Of a stretch of 64,000 nt of DNA, positions 56,101-64,000 are shown piece by piece. The DNA lies in the NCBI GenBank assembly GCA_029168955.1, contig JAPDOI010001829.1, positions 62,001 to 126,000 on the forward strand, in the 5' to 3' direction. Under the pieces are notes generated by a model that was given only the letters and a program-made list of their open reading frames with translations, was not told the origin of the DNA and did not search any database. The DNA comes from Aplectana chamaeleonis (lineage: Eukaryota; Nematoda; Chromadorea; Rhabditida; Cosmocercidae). Both the position numbers and the translations under genes were made by a program. How positions within the stretch are numbered: the stretch's first letter is position 1; each line of letters begins with the position of its first letter.

Positions 56101-57516
56101 GGATTTAGCGACAGCCCGTGTTGAAATGCAATTTCAAACCCGCGCTGACTACGCGGAACGCAGGGATGCCGTTCGATCAGTGTTGGCCCAGTCAACCCAC
56201 GGATAGCTTGACACTCTGTGGGCGGTCGTGTAGGGTGGCCCAGTATCGCTGGAATGCTGCAGGCCTTGGGGAAGAAACGGCGATGCGCTCGATCACAACT
56301 GGGATCAGCACTGGGTCGATCGACCGAGTGCTGCAACAAGAACAAGCGTAGAATATGCTGGTGCTGTAGCGCGAATCCACGTAGAATATGCGTATGCTGT
56401 AGCGAAAATTTACGTAGAATATGCGGGTGCTGTAGCTAAACTTTCACCAACTGAGGCTAAACTTTCCGTAAAATACGTAAATTATCGTGTAAAAATTAGA
56501 GTAGATGCTTCCGAAACTTTGGGCATCTCTGGTTTCCGGTGTGAGGCATCTAGCTACGCGTTGGCGGAGTAGAACATCACCTGCTTAGTTTTAAAGAAGG
56601 TAAGTATTGCAAGGAAGGAAGTGGACAATTTCCAACGTCAAGTATCACTCTGATCGGGTTTAGAGCAATCTCCGGAATTTTCCAGAAAAAAAAAACAACA
56701 GAAATTATGAACTTCTTTGCGAATTCGAAAATTTGCTCTTCTGCAAGTGCTGAAAACGTGTAAGCAGAAATAGCCGTGCATACTCTGTAATAAACTTAGC
56801 AGAATAGAAGATTTCACCTTTTTCGCGAATATGGCCTATTAAAAACGCCGATCGCGAAATGTGAAATTGGCGCGACGAGGGAGGAGTGGGCGTAACAGGC
56901 TCCTGGTAGGCAACACGCGTTCGTATGGCAGAGAAAGTGCAGCAATCAGACAGCGCGGCGAATCGCCGTCGTTAGCACTTCGTTTCGTATCGCTCGCACC
57001 CCGCTCAGGCTCCGCCTCCCTGGGACAGAACGCCCACCACCCCATAAATAGAGTCAGTTTGAATAGAGTGATGAGAGTAATGTGTGAAGTACCCACTCTG
57101 CCAACAAGAAACTCCGGACGACATGATTCCTACTACAGTGCTCTTGTTCTCACTCTTAGATTGGAATAATGGTCCACCACTATCGCCCTGAAAAAAAGTG
57201 ACGATGTTTGCTTCGGTCTTTTTGCGAATAAAACATGCAAGAACTCTCCTTCCACCAGCGTTAGCCTACAACGGTTACTCATAACGGCGGTATTTCCTAT
57301 AATGTGCATGTTTTTGCGCGAGTTAGTGTTATTCGCGAAGGTCGAAAGTGTTCCTCGCTTCCAATCTTCTGAAAGTTTGTAGAGCGTGCCACTGTCTATC
57401 GTGGGCGAGCGACTGCTATAGACGTGGGCTAGGAACTGCAGCGCATGGGCGACGGACGTAGCGCCCGGTTGAAGGATGTCAGACTGTCTCAGCAAGCACT
57501 TAAATTCCTCGCCCAA
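52874..57516 (-). CDS. Trypsin-like (S1) serine protease gene, partial
   Basis: Minus-strand exons spread over 4.6 kb. The exon at 57187 starts GDSGGPLFQSKSENKSTVVG then IMSSGVSCW, the active-site serine segment of S1 proteases, with a following Cys. The exon at 53401-53249 ends DKFTDVRIYLDWICEKSG, like the FT.V..Y.dWIc..tG end of S1 proteases, and the last exon (53175-52874) continues VCPLEIEGEV, then a Lys/Thr/Ser/Gln tail and a hydrophobic end CAMLMFYLVGI. The histidine and aspartate exons were not found within the window. It is inference, from matching strand, order and family position, that the 57-kb and 53-kb exons belong to one gene. A TA-flanked F6 element (55861-56570) would lie in the intron. 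Confidence 0.5.
53249..53401 (-). CDS. S1 protease C-terminal exon (WIC segment)
   Basis: Acceptor TTTTTTTTCAAG, then D-CLNGNCSIKPTFNETATI and VIDGKAYPENITLRTDKF then TDVRIYLDWICEKS, 153 bp, leaving phase 1 at the donor GTGCTG. An N-glycosylation-type NET and NIT are visible. The YLDWIC motif is where the C-terminal helix of S1 proteases lies. Confidence 0.6.
53800..55855. other. Stretch without a supported gene
   Basis: Intronic or intergenic DNA with CpG-rich parts near 54080-54400 and 54640-54780. Only unsupported short frames (for example 54534-54869). No repeat boundary was recognised. Confidence 0.35.
55861..56570. mobile_element. TA-flanked TIR element, family F6, short copy
   Basis: Ends CTCTGCCAACGCGTAGCTAG and the inverse of CTCCGCCAACGCGTAGCTAG, flanked by TA (55859-55860 and 56571-56572). 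Subterminal GTAGAATATGCGGGTGCTGTAG repeats about three times at the right. This copy lacks the GGCTGGGATTCATGAA insertion present in the long copy. Confidence 0.85.
57095..57187 (-). CDS. S1 protease active-site serine exon
   Basis: Acceptor TTTTTTTCAG, then GGC GAT AGT GGT GGA = GDSGG, followed by PLFQSK, VVGIMSSGVSC. The end near GTACTT (about 57095) is a possible donor. The frame itself stays open to a TGA at 57005. Confidence 0.7.
57190..57516 (-). CDS. Possible upstream exon of the S1 protease
   Basis: The open frame runs KNMHIIGNTAVMSNRCRL then LVEGEFLHVLFAKRPKQTSS, which resembles the segment before the active serine (v.S..C....gef.c....kqT.C.GDSGG). It goes out of frame with GDSGGPL at CACTTTTTTTCAG. 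This is either a splice acceptor, with an intron starting near GTTTTATTCG, or a one-base shift in the T run of a pseudogene. Expected cysteines are missing in this reading. Confidence 0.3.
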
Positions 57517-57889
57517 CTGCTACCGTTCTCTGTCCACTGAGGAAAAGACACGCCAGTAGCCAAACAGGCTTCTCGTCGCCCCCCCCCCCGTTCATCAGGA
57601 TATCAACAACTGTTACTAATTTGGTCCCTGTTGTTGTCGCCTCCTAGACATCAACGATCAAAAACGACATTTTTGTAAGGTTTGGCCACAACTCCTTAAT
57701 TCGCAGCCGCAGCATTTGGTCTCGTGTTGCACTGGCGGCTATTCTAACACCCTTACTTCTGATCCTCATTCAAAATGAACAAGTTTCAATATAGACTTTG
57801 ATTAGTACATATCAGTGGGATTGTGACTACTATACGAACAACCTCTCTTGCTAATGTCTTCTCCAATGGAGCCATTGGGAATATTCAAG

Positions 57890-59000
57890 TGCATGGGATT
57901 TATTGTACAAGCAAGCAAGGTAGCGTGTTAGGCAGAGATCTACAGCAGGTTAGAATAGGCTTCATCATCGTTCGCGTCCCTGAGATGGTGCGTTAGGAAA
58001 AGAAGCAACACCTCATTTGAGACGAGGCTTTTTCGATCTCTAATATTAGCAGTCCTTCTATACGGGTCAGAAACATGGACGTTGTTGAAGTCGTGAGTCT
58101 GCAAGTTAATTAAGTCAGTGTCTCACACGAAGTGCTGCGGCAAATTCCGGACAGACCTATTCGCGATCGTACTCAGACATTGGTGGAGATGTTCCCGCGT
58201 ACGACGACGGAACCTCAAAACAACAGGGGAACCCAATCGAGAGCAGGCGGAGGGGACATTCGGTCAGAAGGTCTTACCATGTTCTTCCGATCCCCCCTCT
58301 TACCCATGCTGTTGAAACCCAACAGCTATTGTTTATTGATTGAGCAAAAACCAGCTTGCACAAACTCGCTGTTTTCAAGAGCTTCCTATTCTTGGAAAAC
58401 TGGAATATGGCCAAAATATTCATCTCTGACAACGGGTTACAGACAGTTCATCATCTTCCCTGAAGTCTTCCCATAGATACCTTACACAGCCCTTGAAAGG
58501 CAGATCTGCCCCATTGACATGCAAAGAGCGAGACCACCTTGAGACTGGCCGGTTCGCATCTCCGTGTACGCTATCGCTTTGTCTTCACTTTCACCATACT
58601 CGAGAGAGGCCGAGGGAACAACAGTGAAGCGAACTTCCCCTGTTCTCCCCCAGCAATCGGCTGTTCCAAACGTCCTTCATTGTGTATAATTAGAAAGGGA
58701 GACGTTCGAGACGTCATCCCAGAAGGGGAGTCTTGCCCCTCTACCCTCGACCGAGTGATCACTACCAAATCAGGTCTACTGTCATCGGGAACTTTCCCAC
58801 AAATATCTGAGTATCTGTAACACCGATATTCGGGAGAGATGCGGAAAGCAGCCACCCATCCAAGAGTGGATGAATCGCTCAGGTTATGCTGGTTCGGCCA
58901 TGTGTGAAATGTGGATTCGAGCAGATTGCTGCACAGACTTCTTTAAAGATTTTGAGTCGTAGACTGAAAGATTGAAAGAACAGCCCCTAACAAAACTTGG
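57890..59000 (+). pseudogene. LINE C-terminal relic
   Basis: The plus strand gives SSSFASLRWCVRKRSNTSFE then TRLFRSLILAVLLYGSETWT, the usual ...aF..L...W.....S..TK.RLf...V..vLLYGsETW segment of RTE-like LINEs. After a disrupted stretch, MRKAATHPRVDESLRLCWFG then HV (counterpart of RLRWfGHv) appears near 58840-58905. Stops and shifts throughout. Confidence 0.7.
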
Positions 59001-59199
59001 ATCATGTATATCACCGGCGATCTGGGGTGGTAGTGAAGTTGGGTGGGAAAAATCTCTAGTTTTTCAACAAAAACGTGAGCTTTGGGACCTACTGATGAAA
59101 ACAGGGAAGAGAGAATCACGAAAATCCATCGGGAAACCCATTGGGCTACCCCGCCTCCTTAACTAATCCTTTCTGAAGAAGCTTGAACACGTAAACAGC

Positions 59200-59620
59200 A
59201 GGCTAGCAAAGATATTGGCCTCGATAAGTAGCATTGGATAATATGGATCACGCTATCACCTGGAAAGACTTCATTCCTTCACAACGGTTAATCCTTACAT
59301 TCTCAAAAATATGTCGTTACACACGAGGTCCTGCGTAGGCGTAAAGAAATGTTTTCTCGTCACTTTCTGCAGTTCTTCCTGACGCTGCTGTCACAGTAAG
59401 CTTTTCACCTATCATAATCTGTAAGAAGCGGAAAATCCACGATTTATCATGAACACTGCCTTTACAGCCCATATAAGCCACAACACAAATCTTGAAGATA
59501 AACATCGATGTTACTACCCCTTAACTATCCATGTTACCCCCCTCGAAACCCTCAATCTCTAACATTAATGTTCGCCAATCAATCGGCGCACTCCACAGAA
59601 CAACGGTGAGGCAATGCGCA
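59200..59620. other. Stretch with one orphan F1-type end
   Basis: ATCATGAACACTGCCT at about 59451-59466 followed by TTAC is a lone F1-type terminus. Its partner end was not found. No gene is seen. Confidence 0.45.
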
Positions 59621-59627
59621 TATTTAA

Positions 59628-60106
59628 AGACAGTGTTCACGATGAAAAACTGTTTGAAATGCCCCTAGGAGTGGGTAGTGGAGGGGCACTCTGTAATGTT
59701 ACCGTCGAAAGAACGCATGAAAACGAGCCTGGAAGAGCCACAAAAGAGCCCGACGTTGCCACTTTGAGCGCAAGGCAAACCCCAAAAGCGCATTGCCCGC
59801 CCACCGACGTGAAGGAATGAAAGCTTGAAATCGTGAGATGAGCGATGGTTGCCGATTATTGGCCCCGTTCTTCCCTTCATTCTCGACTTCTCTCTTCACT
59901 CAGGTCAGCTCGCACACATCGGCGGCAGAAAACGGAAGTTACAAGCCTCGGAAAACTCGTCCACCATGCTTTTCTTGTTCAATTTATGAGGGACTCCATT
60001 CCCAGAAAGTCGTGTACGATTTCAGAGACGTCGTTGCAATCAGCATGGGACAGTTTTCGAGACAGGCTAAAAAACAGAAAAACGATTTTTATCGTGGACA
60101 CTGCCT
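59628..60106 (+). mobile_element. TTAA-flanked MITE, family F1, copy C
   Basis: TTAA on both sides (59624-59627, 60107-60110). Ends AGACAGTGTTCACGATGAAA and CGTGGACACTGCCT. About 80-85 per cent similar to copy A by eye. Confidence 0.85.
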
Positions 60107-60308
60107 TTAAGAGTGCGCTCGACGACGATGGCGGGTTAGGGTGAAAAGTCCTCGAGAGGACTTTTCTCCGTAGCCAGACAACTCCGAGTTCCCCCGCAAT
60201 CGCAACTGAGGCCGTAGTTGGGCCAAGCACTATTGAACTACTCGTCAGTTCCCAAACCGCTGGCGCACCAATCGTTTGTGCAGTGAGAAAGCTAGCAATA
60301 GCGAGCAT
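60107..60308 (-). CDS. Small unrecognised frame with hydrophobic start
   Basis: It starts MLAIASFLTAQTIGAPA, compatible with a signal sequence, and runs through TASVAIAGELGVVWLRRKVL before entering the F1 MITE at TTAA. If it is a real first exon, no splice donor was identified. It could equally be chance. Confidence 0.2.
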
Positions 60309-60319
60309 TGCCTGTCACT

Positions 60320-61560
60320 GATTTATCCGTGCAGCTGATTGGTTTTTCAATGATTGTTCTTCAACTATCAAACTGTCTTGTTTTGTGTTCCATAATTTCT
60401 TAATATCCTTGATTTTAACGTGAAGTGAATTTAGGTAGCACTGTGGGCGAGACATTTGTCAGAGGGATGAATAGTTAGGCCGGATTTTTTTCGTATTATA
60501 TTTCGACTTTGCCTCTTTTTTTTCGTTTGTGTTTACAGAAAGTTTATTGTGCTTGCAATTTGTTCTTGACTTTGCTCTTGAAACTGTATTTTTAATCTTC
60601 TCAGGTACTTAGAGAAAATACAGCATCGTCATTTTCGCCGCGGCAGTATTGGCACTGCCATTATATTACAGTGCTCAATATCAATTACGTTTGCTCTTGC
60701 CGATCAGCTCCTGTCGTTGACCTCTCTTTCAATTCGAGATCGCGCGCGAGACGAAGTCAACGTGTGCAATACCCGACCAGGAAACTTCAGTTGCCGTATT
60801 CAGAGCTCACAACGAGCACTCGTCTGCCACGAATGGAATACTACCCGCTGTTTCCACTTGGACTGTCGCTGGGACGTCTGCTTGTAGAGCACTAACCTTC
60901 GGGAAGCGCTCCAAGCCTCACTTTTCTAGAGTTGATTGCTGAGCCCTGGCTCGTAATTTTCACAGTACAATTTTCATCGCTTGTCAAGAGCAGCCTAGCC
61001 GCTCTCCAAGTGGCAACAGGACTGAGTTGACTGTTGAGCGCCCGCTTGCACTCCTCCCCTGCATATTTTTGGAATAAGTTGAGCGTGGGTAACGCGCGCT
61101 CCTTGTTTTCCTTTCACTCACTCGTAGTGGGGTCGCGAAATATTTCAGAAACACTGACTTCTAACCAACAGCTTCAGAATGAGTAGGCCTTAGAATAGAA
61201 AAACAATACCTTTCGCTTAGTGTTCTTAGGGCGCCAACAATTTAACGTTGGCTCCCATTTTTTCCGCTCAGGAGGTTTGGTACACATCAGCGCAATTGAT
61301 TCCTTTCTAGAATTTGAGCACATCTAATCCGCCGATCGATAAATCATCGAGGAGGGGGAGGCGTGACCATTGTGACGATTCGTCGATAATTTGGTTTGTG
61401 ACGATCTTTGGACTCTGCTTTGGGTTTTGGACTGATGATTCTATTTCAAGCAATCAAAGTTTTAGGATGATCATGATCCATGCATTTTTTTGCACAGCGC
61501 ACCGATTTCGCTTTAGAGTTATCATGAACATCCTCGTGGTGACAGGCTGTATCATTCCTA
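60320..61560. other. Stretch without a supported gene
   Basis: Mixed DNA. A few short frames with no recognised domain. Confidence 0.35.
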
Positions 61561-61564
61561 CTGC

Positions 61565-63305
61565 GTGAAACGATTTTTATCATTGAGAGCGCGGCAATTT
61601 ATTTTCGACAATTTATTTTCAGTTGGTGGTATTGAGCCACAGAAAAAGCAGACAGCACAGCTCGCAGCTTTCGAACAAAAGTTGCTCGACGGCAGTAGTG
61701 CGGAGGAGGCGGATTCCCCACATGAGGAGGCCCCTAAGTCGCCAGAGGTTGAGCCTCGGTCCCGCAAGCGCGCTAGAGGGAAGGGAGTTCGCAATCGCCG
61801 CGGCCGCACTTATACAAGGTCCCCTTCTATTTCACCGTCATCAGAGTCGGAGTCGTCAGGCTGTGTTTCGGATTCGTCTGCCTCTAGCCAGGATTCTGAT
61901 CAATAAGACGACAACCCAGCTGAGACGAAGAAGTAGGCTCGCGAAGCTGCTTTACGCAAACAATACGAGAGATCTTCACCGCTCAAACTGCCAAAGATAC
62001 CCAAGAGGATTGAGTTTGCGACATCAGTCTCGGTTGCTCCAGAGATTGTTAGTCTGGAGTAGGAAAAGCCCCGGGTGCGGGTTCAAATAGCGGACGACCT
62101 TTTTCTGCATTTCGACTCATGCGCGATGGGAAATTACGTCGGTCAGGATGTGAGAGTTTCGTACTTTGTGAAGCTTCCATTGGTCGCTTCAGGCCTCGCA
62201 GCCGTCCCGGTCCTAGATGAGGGTTTAGAAGTGACCTCTTTCAAGTTCGTTCTCGACGGCCTCAGCCCTTATAATTGTAAAACTGTCCATAGAGGTGAGT
62301 TTTTTTTCACATTGTGCATCGATTTCTCCTTTGAAGTTTACAATCATTTCAGTTTGTCGAAAAAAACGCAATGCCAGAAACTCACGGCGGCATTGGCTAA
62401 GGAGAAACGATCAACGGGAAAGAGGGAGCACCTCTCAGTCAGTCCAAAACGAATGCGAAAGAACAAGAAGCCGGAGAAAAAGACCAGCAGGTGTGGTTTT
62501 ATCAAAATAAGGCCTTGCAAGTTGCCTACATTACCATTCATGAGCACCAGCCAGGTTGGTGGCAGGTTGAGTACCTCATTAAAGGCACAGTCCAAGCTCA
62601 GGGACTAAATCTGAGATTTCTACATAATTGTAAAGTAGACCACCCCGTATACCATTTGCCACGTGCGAGCTCTCAATTCCTCCAAATAAGCGAGATATAG
62701 GAGGAAGACACCGTGGGGCGCCCACCTCGGGAAGCCACTTTGGCACGCCCCTTTTACGATCTTTCGAGCTCAACAGTGGCAAGATGAGCGATGGTTTCCA
62801 ATCAGTAGCCATGTTCTTCCCTTCATTCTTAGCCTCTCTCTTCTTTCAGGTCAGCTCGCATACAGCTGCTGCAAATGACGGGAGTTACAAGCCTCGGAAA
62901 ACTCGTCCACCGTGCCTTCGCAGCTCAATTTTTGAGGGGCCATAACTCCGTTCCCAGGGGTCTTGAACTATTCCAGAGACGTCATTGGAATCAGCGTGGG
63001 ACCGTTCTCAGGATAGATAGGATCGATGAATGGACCGTAGAGGTTCCTTCGGGCTACAAGCTGCCTTTTTCGCTGTACCCTTCACCTTTAGGACTTCATG
63101 AACCAATGCATCACCGTGACCCTCTTGCGCTACGTCGGGAGGTGGAAAAAACTGTTAGCTAAGAACGCGATTGAAGAGGTTTCCTGGTCGGAAAGGGTGC
63201 GGATTTCGAGCATGTTCTGCATCCCGAAAAAAGATGGCTCTGTCAGGCCTATAATTAATCTTCGACTTTTGAATAAGTTCATTAATAGTATAGCAGAAAC
63301 TCTTA
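61565..63305 (+). mobile_element. DIRS-like retrotransposon relic
   Basis: Upstream, a Ser/Glu/Arg-rich frame (from 61622, after TTATTTTCAG) resembles the low-complexity part of a retroelement first protein, followed by QIADDLFLHFDSCAMGNYVG with in-frame stops between. A 58-bp intron-like segment (62295-62352, GTGAGT...TTTCAG) follows. After an F2 MITE at 62583, a reverse-transcriptase start is seen: YKLPFSLYPSPL, then IEEVSWSERVRISSMFCIPK, KDGSVRPIINLRLLNKFI. A one-base shift in GTGGAAAAAACTG separates the two frames. The KKDG..RPIINLR.LN motif is typical of DIRS and Gypsy-type reverse transcriptases, and DIRS is preferred from the preceding segment. No tyrosine recombinase is seen. Confidence 0.5.
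62583..63017 (+). mobile_element. Truncated F2 MITE in the DIRS-like relic
   Basis: TTAA at 62579-62582, then AGGCACAGTCCAAGCTCAGG. The interior matches the full F2 copy (17154-17629) in inverted orientation. It ends abruptly after CCGTTCTCAGGATAG, without a second terminus. Confidence 0.7.
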
Positions 63306-63311
63306 AGTTGA

Positions 63312-64000
63312 ACGTTTTATGACAACGTTTCGGGCCTAAGCCCTTCCTCAGGTCAACTGTGTGCCAGATGAGAAGCGTGGTGTACAGAGTTGATTGTCTG
63401 GTCTGCCAGGAGCTTTACATCGGCGAGACAGCCAGACCACTCTTTTTGCGGATGGACGAACACAGAGGAGCACTGAGAGCCCCACAAAGCTACTCAGAAA
63501 GTCCGTTCCCGAGGCATCGCACTTTAAGGAACACTCTAGAGCAACCACCTCAGCTTTGAGTTACAATCCTTCACAGAAATATCGCGGATACGGTAGAGAG
63601 GAAGATAAGGGAGGCAATGGAGATAAGGAGGTTGAAATCGAAGATCATCAACAAAGAGGAAATGAAAGCCGGGATGAGGCTTATCGCTTTATAACAGTGG
63701 CGAGCTAGTGGATAATCAACGATTCATCCAAACCCTTTCACCAATACCACAGTTATCATGTGAGACCCCATCCCTTCATTTACTGCCCATGTCCATATAG
63801 AGGTAGGTGGGATGTAACGACACCACACCATCTACTCCCTCTCACCCTACCTATTTAGAAAGCATTGGGCTCCTTGGTTGTGGTTGACACAGTCCAGCCT
63901 TCACCACAACAGGTCGGTCAGCAGCCTCTGTTGATGTTGAAGCTTTCCAATGTTTTTTATTTGTATTTCAGTTGACCTGAAGAAGGGCTTAGGCCCGAAA
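63312..64000 (+). mobile_element. Penelope-like element fragment with GIY-YIG domain
   Basis: The left edge carries, on the minus strand, CTGAGGAAGGGCTTAGGCCC followed by GAAACG. The window end carries CTGAAGAAGGGCTTAGGCCC then GAAA on the plus strand. These are inverted copies around a GIY-YIG region, the same layout as the element at 33267-34979. The element abuts the DIRS-like reverse transcriptase and may have cut it off. Confidence 0.65.
63359..63700 (+). pseudogene. GIY-YIG domain of the second Penelope-like element
   Basis: MRSVVYRVDCLVCQELYIGE then TARPLFLRMDEHRGALRAPQ is the GIY-YIG start (VYri.C..C...YIGET.RPL..R..EH). After a frameshift, ILHRNIADTVERKIREAMEI then KSKIINKEEM is the end of the domain (E..I...kpkiN...em). 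The reading frame is broken, so it is inactive. Confidence 0.8.

Noticed and set aside
56826..57060. Possible small RNA gene or promoter cluster in a GC-rich stretch before the protease exon
   Set aside because: CCATAAATAGAG resembles a TATA-type motif, but no conserved RNA structure or repeat partner was recognised.
23900..59820. A small protein (FEIPLG...VERTHENEPGR...TDV) open in three F1 MITE copies (about 23926, 42632 and 59640)
   Set aside because: The frame is open in all three and looked like a conserved gene, but differences between the 24-kb and 59-kb copies are mostly amino-acid changing, one copy has an indel that moves the ATG out of frame, and other F1 copies lack it. Shared ancestry of a short repeat explains it.

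Overview
The window looks like intergenic and intronic DNA from a nematode, most likely a clade V parasite of the hookworm or strongylid kind. That assignment is inference. It rests on very short introns (53, 58, 64 and 73 bp) with TTTTCAG-type acceptors, a C-type lectin and a trypsin-like protease of nematode style, and a mobilome of Tc1, mariner, CR1/RTE-like LINEs, Penelope-like and DIRS-like elements. No bacterial operon, rRNA or CRISPR array is present. Host coding sequence is a few per cent of the window.

Host genes that can be supported: (1) a secreted C-type lectin on the minus strand, with exons at 18358-18495, 18162-18288 and 6241-6389. These join in perfect phase across an intron of about 11.8 kb that holds the largest tandem arrays of the window. 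(2) The last two exons of an unrecognised plus-strand gene ending at 31470. (3) An S1 (trypsin-like) serine protease on the minus strand between about 57.5 and 52.9 kb, with its GDSGGPL exon near 57187 and a C-terminal WIC exon near 53.3 kb.

Layout: 0-5.5 kb is sparse, with a TIR element at 2153-2450 and a reverse-transcriptase-like relic at 4.0-4.6 kb. 5.5-18.5 kb is the lectin gene and its giant intron: a (TGAA)n tract, GC-rich promoter-like repeats at 8.5-10.1 kb, a 42-bp minisatellite of about 4.5 kb, and a 280-bp foldback. 18.5-26.5 kb holds palindromic MITEs, a CR1-like LINE nested in a MITE, and an RTE-like relic. 26.5-31.5 kb holds a CpG palindrome, a 1.8-kb TIR element with TAA target duplications, a tRNA-like relic and a LINE tail. 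31.5-35.1 kb is a Tc1 element carrying a Penelope-like element that itself carries a MITE. 36.0-39.8 kb is a stack of nested DNA elements. 40.3-41.6 kb is a mariner. 41.7-45.6 kb holds more MITEs and a second foldback. 45.6-48.1 kb is a second large array of the same minisatellite family. 51.3-52.1 kb is a promoter-like repeat followed by a 21-bp array carrying TGACGTCA. 57.9-64 kb holds LINE, DIRS-like and Penelope-like relics.

The main unifying signal is a set of non-autonomous elements that all begin and end with TTAA-AGGC and have different terminal sequences after that. Some members share the same interior. At least 15 copies or pieces occur here, with several clean nesting events and partly reconstructable empty sites. 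No transposase for them was found. The second unifying signal is one 21/42-bp minisatellite family at four separate places, twice next to the same TIR element.
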